Below the pieces are notes generated by a model. The model ran no database searches. It worked only from the letters and a program-made list of their open reading frames with translations, and was not told where the DNA came from. Positions 61,454-64,000 of a stretch of DNA of 64,000 nt are shown here, piece after piece. The DNA comes from CAVRXQ01 sp963831155. GTDB taxonomy: Bacteria > Actinomycetota > Acidimicrobiia > Acidimicrobiales > Bog-793. The number at the start of each line of letters is the position of its first letter. Position 1 is the stretch's first letter. The position numbers and the translations under genes were made by a program. Location of the stretch: assembly GCA_963831155.1 (NCBI GenBank), contig CAWHOY010000006.1, positions 372,001-436,000 of the forward strand. The letters run 5' to 3'.

Positions 61454-62314
61454 ATGACCGAATCCGTGACCGTTCCTTCGATCGCGCAGCACAAACGGGC
61501 GCGCGGCGACGAGCCGATCGTGATGGTGACGGCCTACGACGAGCCCTTCGCCCGTTTCGCCGACCAGGCGGGCGTCGACGTAATCCTTGTCGGGGACTCT
61601 GTCGCCGACAACGTCCTCGGATACGAGAACACCCTGAGTGTCGACGTCGACCAGATCGCACATCATGTCGGCGCCGTCGCCCGCGCTAAGCCCCGCGCGC
61701 TCGTCGTCGCCGATCTGCCCTGGATGAGCTACCACCTCGATCCGCTGGACGCGGTGCGCAACGCGGCGACGTTGATCCGCGCCGGCGCGAAGGCAGTGAA
61801 GCTCGAGGGGGGGCGTCGACGCCTGCCGGTGATCCACGCCATCTTGGATGCCGAGATCCCGGTGATGGGACACCTCGGGCTGACGCCTCAGTCGCTGCTC
61901 GTCTTTGGGGGGTTCAGGATCCAAGGTCGTGCGCCGGAGGCGGCGCACGCGCTGGAACTCGACGCGAAGGCGCTCGACGCGGCGGGGTGCTTCGCGATCG
62001 TGCTTGAGGGCATCCCAGACCTGCTCGCAAAGCGGATCACCGAATCCGTCGAGATCCCGACGATCGGCATCGGCGCTGGACGGCATACCGACGGCCAAGT
62101 GCTCGTGATCCACGATCTCTTGGGAATGTCGGCCCGACCGCCGGCGAAATTCGTGCGCCGCTACGCCGACCTCGGGCAGGTGGCGAAGGGCGCCATCGAA
62201 CGCTTCAAGTCCGATGTGCGGACGGGCGCCTATCCCTCGGAAGATGAGAGTTACCACACGGCCCCCGAACTTGCCGCGGCGCTGCGCGAGGCGCACCCGG
62301 ACGATCCGCGGTAG
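61454..62314 (+). CDS. panB: 3-methyl-2-oxobutanoate hydroxymethyltransferase
   Basis: 286 residues, first step of pantothenate synthesis. MVTAYDEPFARFADQAGVDVILVGDSVADNVLGY, DLPWMSY, AGAKAVKLEGG, PVMGHLGLTPQS, EGIPDLLAKRITESVEIPTIGIGAG are the family signatures, with metal and substrate residues in GDSVADN, KLEGG and the catalytic Glu of VLEGIP. ATG 61454 follows GGAGG by six bases. No other pan genes nearby. Confidence 0.96.
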   Translation: MTESVTVPSIAQHKRARGDEPIVMVTAYDEPFARFADQAGVDVILVGDSVADNVLGYENTLSVDVDQIAHHVGAVARAKPRALVVADLPWMSYHLDPLDAVRNAATLIRAGAKAVKLEGGRRRLPVIHAILDAEIPVMGHLGLTPQSLLVFGGFRIQGRAPEAAHALELDAKALDAAGCFAIVLEGIPDLLAKRITESVEIPTIGIGAGRHTDGQVLVIHDLLGMSARPPAKFVRRYADLGQVAKGAIERFKSDVRTGAYPSEDESYHTAPELAAALREAHPDDPR

Positions 62315-62409
62315 GAGGCGCGTCAAGCCCAGCCGCGACGATCACGCGGTGGGCGACCGATCGAGCCGCGAGCACGCTCGACTACGATGCCTGCGTCCTA
62401 ACCACCCCT

Positions 62410-62429
62410 GCTCCGGCCGTGACCGGAGC
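62410..62429 (+). promoter_or_regulatory. Hairpin in rpsF leader, possible S6:S18 autoregulatory element
   Basis: GCTCCGG / CCGGAGC with loop CCGTGA, 41 bp before the rpsF start. A CCG trinucleotide in such a leader hairpin is the known binding feature of the S6:S18 complex in other bacteria. The following CCGGG repeats could form a second helix. Candidate only. Confidence 0.4.
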
Positions 62430-62470
62430 CCCGGGCGCTTGTGCTCCGGGTCCGGAGGAGGTGAGCCGCC

Positions 62471-62809
62471 TTGCGGCCCTACGAAATTGCCGTCATCTTT
62501 GATGCCGGCCTCGAAGAGAACGACATCAAGGCGACGACTGATCGAGTCGGCGAGATCGTCCAGGCCGCCGGTGGATCGGTGAACGGCATCGAGCGCTGGG
62601 GTCGACGGACTTTCGCGTACGAGCTCAAGCACCACAGCGAAGGCATCTATTTGTTCATCGAGGTCGTCGCGACACCCGAGGCGGTCGCGGAGGCGGACAG
62701 GGTCCTCTCGCTGACCGACGATGTCTTGCGCCACCGGATCATCCGCAAACCCGAGATGATCGCTGGCCTGGCGCACGCACCGTCGGTCGAGGCGTCGCCG
62801 GCGAGCTAG
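62471..62809 (+). CDS. rpsF: 30S ribosomal protein S6
   Basis: 112 residues: MRPYEIAVIFDAGLEENDIKATTDRVGEIVQAAGGSV, WGRRTFAYELKHHSEGIYLFIEV and LRHRIIRKPE are characteristic. TTG start after GGAGGAGG. First gene of rpsF-ssb-rpsR-rplI, which runs off the window. Short C-terminal Ala/Ser tail. Confidence 0.97.
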   Translation: MRPYEIAVIFDAGLEENDIKATTDRVGEIVQAAGGSVNGIERWGRRTFAYELKHHSEGIYLFIEVVATPEAVAEADRVLSLTDDVLRHRIIRKPEMIAGLAHAPSVEASPAS

Positions 62810-62827
62810 CGAGCAAAGAAGGCAGAT

Positions 62828-63283
62828 ATGGCGAACGGAAACAACGTGGTGCTGGTCGGCAACGTGACCCGCGATCCCGAGTTGCGTTTCACCCCGTCGG
62901 GGCAGGCAACCGCGAGCTTCGGCTTGGCGGTAAACCGACGCTGGCAGAACCGCCAGACCCAGGAGTGGGAGGAGGCGACGTCGTTTTTCGACGTCGTCTG
63001 TTGGCGCGAAATGGCGGAGAACGTCTCCGAATCGGTGACGAAAGGTGCCCGCATCATCGTGACTGGGCGTCTCGAGCAGCGATCGTGGGAGACCCCCGAT
63101 GGGGACAAGCGGTCGAAGATCGAAGTTGTCGCAGACGAGCTCGGGCCGAGCCTGCGGTGGGCGACCGCGCAGGTGATGAAAAACGAGCGCCGCGGGCCGG
63201 ATGAAGGTCGCCCAGCCGCAGCGAGCCCGCCTCGCGGAGCTTCTGCGGCGAACGCAGCGGCCGACGACGAGGAGCCGTTCTGA
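62828..63283 (+). CDS. ssb: Single-stranded DNA-binding protein
   Basis: 151 residues. The OB fold begins ANGNNVVLVGNVTRDPELRFTPSGQATASFGLAVNRRW, followed by FFDVVCWREMAENV and GARIIVTGRLEQRSW. A 30-residue disordered tail ends DDEEPF, the protein-interaction tip. 18 bp after rpsF with AAGAAGG upstream; the stop overlaps rpsR (TGATG). Confidence 0.97.
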   Translation: MANGNNVVLVGNVTRDPELRFTPSGQATASFGLAVNRRWQNRQTQEWEEATSFFDVVCWREMAENVSESVTKGARIIVTGRLEQRSWETPDGDKRSKIEVVADELGPSLRWATAQVMKNERRGPDEGRPAAASPPRGASAANAAADDEEPF

Positions 63284-63759
63284 TGGCGAGAAGCAACGAC
63301 CGCGACCGTACGAGCCGGCGGGCGCCGAAGGACAACGGCCGTCGCCAGAAAAAGAAGGTGTGCATCTTTTGTCGCGACGGTATCGACTACGTCGATTACA
63401 AGGACGTGAACATGCTCCGGAAGTTCATGTCCGACCGCGGCAAAATCCGGGCGCGCCGGGTCTCCGGCAACTGCGCCCAGCACCAGCGCGCAGTCGCTCG
63501 GGCGATCAAGACGACGCGGGAACTCGCCCTCTTGCCGTACACCCAGCGCACGACCAACGAGCGACCGGGAGGTCGTGGCGGCCGCAGCGGGCGCGGAGGT
63601 CCGCGCTTTGAGACGCGCGCGGCGCCGGACGGGGCCGAGATCGCGATCCCTGTTGACGACAGCGCCGAATCCGAAGCGGAGGTGGTCGAACAGGTCGAGG
63701 TCGACCCCGTCGAGACTGCGGTCGGTGTCGGCGGCGCCGTGGAAGAACCTGCCGAATGA
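63283..63759 (+). CDS. rpsR: 30S ribosomal protein S18 with long acidic C-terminal extension
   Basis: 158 residues against the usual 75-90. The S18 core is residues about 22-90: KKVCIFCRDGIDYVDYKDVNMLRKFMSDRGKIRARRVSGNCAQHQRAVARAIKTTRELALLPY, with Cys pairs fit for zinc. It is followed by a Gly/Arg-rich stretch (RPGGRGGRSGRGG) and an acidic Glu/Val/Ala tail to the end. Such a tail is not part of the ribosome-bound fold. ATG overlaps the ssb stop and the stop overlaps rplI. Confidence 0.94.
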   Translation: MARSNDRDRTSRRAPKDNGRRQKKKVCIFCRDGIDYVDYKDVNMLRKFMSDRGKIRARRVSGNCAQHQRAVARAIKTTRELALLPYTQRTTNERPGGRGGRSGRGGPRFETRAAPDGAEIAIPVDDSAESEAEVVEQVEVDPVETAVGVGGAVEEPAE

Positions 63760-64000
63760 GGGTCGTGCTGCGCAGCGACCTCGAGGGTGTCGGCAAGCGC
63801 GGAGATGTCGTCGAGGTAGCGGACGGTCACGCGCGCAATTTCCTCCTGCCCGGCGGTCATGCCTTCCCGGCGACCGACAAAGTGCTCGAGCAGGCGGGCC
63901 GGATGCGCCGCGCGCGCGACGTTGCCGACGAGCGCGCGCGTCAAGCTGCGGAGTCCGTTGCGCAGAAACTCGTGCCCGTGACGGTGGCGATCACCGCGCG
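63756..64000 (+). CDS. rplI: 50S ribosomal protein L9, 3' end cut by window edge
   Basis: 81 residues visible: MRVVLRSDLEGVGKRGDVVEVADGHARNFLLPGGHAFPAT is the L9 N-terminal domain, followed by the start of the long connecting helix. Open to the window end; usual length is about 150. ATG overlaps the rpsR stop by four bases. Confidence 0.96.
   Translation, partial: MRVVLRSDLEGVGKRGDVVEVADGHARNFLLPGGHAFPATDKVLEQAGRMRRARDVADERARQAAESVAQKLVPVTVAITA

Overview
The window is a high-GC chromosomal segment of an actinobacterium and it contains the replication origin. Gene order closely follows the Mycobacterium origin region: rpmH, rnpA, yidD, yidC, jag, rsmG, parA, parB, then cwlM, trxA, trxB, murJ, the DUF6049 gene and pcnA on one side; dnaA, dnaN, recF, dciA, gyrB, gyrA and tRNA-Ile on the other; with ino1-padR-DUF5318 and rpsF-ssb-rpsR-rplI further out. 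Squalene/hopanoid precursor genes, an atypical heme-copper oxidase cluster and heavy use of GTG/TTG starts and 4-nt gene overlaps suggest a deep-branching, possibly acidophilic lineage such as Acidimicrobiia. That placement is inference.

Layout. 1-6.1 kb (minus): a tightly overlapping operon dxs > hpnC > hpnD > hpnE > polyprenyl synthase, from DOXP to squalene. Upstream sit a palindrome and an unusual MerR-TetR fusion regulator. 7.2-11.1 kb: DegV protein, RodZ-tail-like membrane protein, SAM methyltransferase, Rrf2-Fur regulator pair, Nudix hydrolase. 11.3-20.6 kb: respiratory block with heme O synthase, TlpA-like and Sco1 proteins and an unknown membrane protein (plus), and ctaG, a cupredoxin, coxB, coxA, coxC, a 37-residue membrane peptide and a second CtaG-like protein (minus). 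Subunit I lacks recognisable D- and K-channel residues. 20.8-22.8 kb: PsiE-like protein and a DNA methyltransferase with a nuclease-like tail. 22.9-27.1 kb: a four-gene operon with three proteins that each carry two YbjQ-like domains, divergent from a secreted glycoside-hydrolase-like protein.

27.1-35.2 kb is accessory DNA next to gyrA. It is bounded by an intact tRNA-Ile and holds two further tRNA-Ile 3'-end fragments, an IS256-type transposase, a frameshifted OmdA-like gene, DUF1801 and DUF3024 genes, a methyltransferase and an ACC deaminase/geranylgeranyl reductase pair joined at an apparent recombination junction.

35.2-64 kb is the conserved origin region and its flank. DnaA-box-like sequences lie on both sides of dnaA, and a parS-like site lies just before parA. 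Oddities include a recF reading frame with no ATG/GTG/TTG start but a CTG that overlaps the dnaN stop, rsmG without a usable start, a one-base frameshift in murJ, a degenerate amidase (CwlM-like) and S18 with a long acidic tail. Some of the frame problems may be sequence errors.
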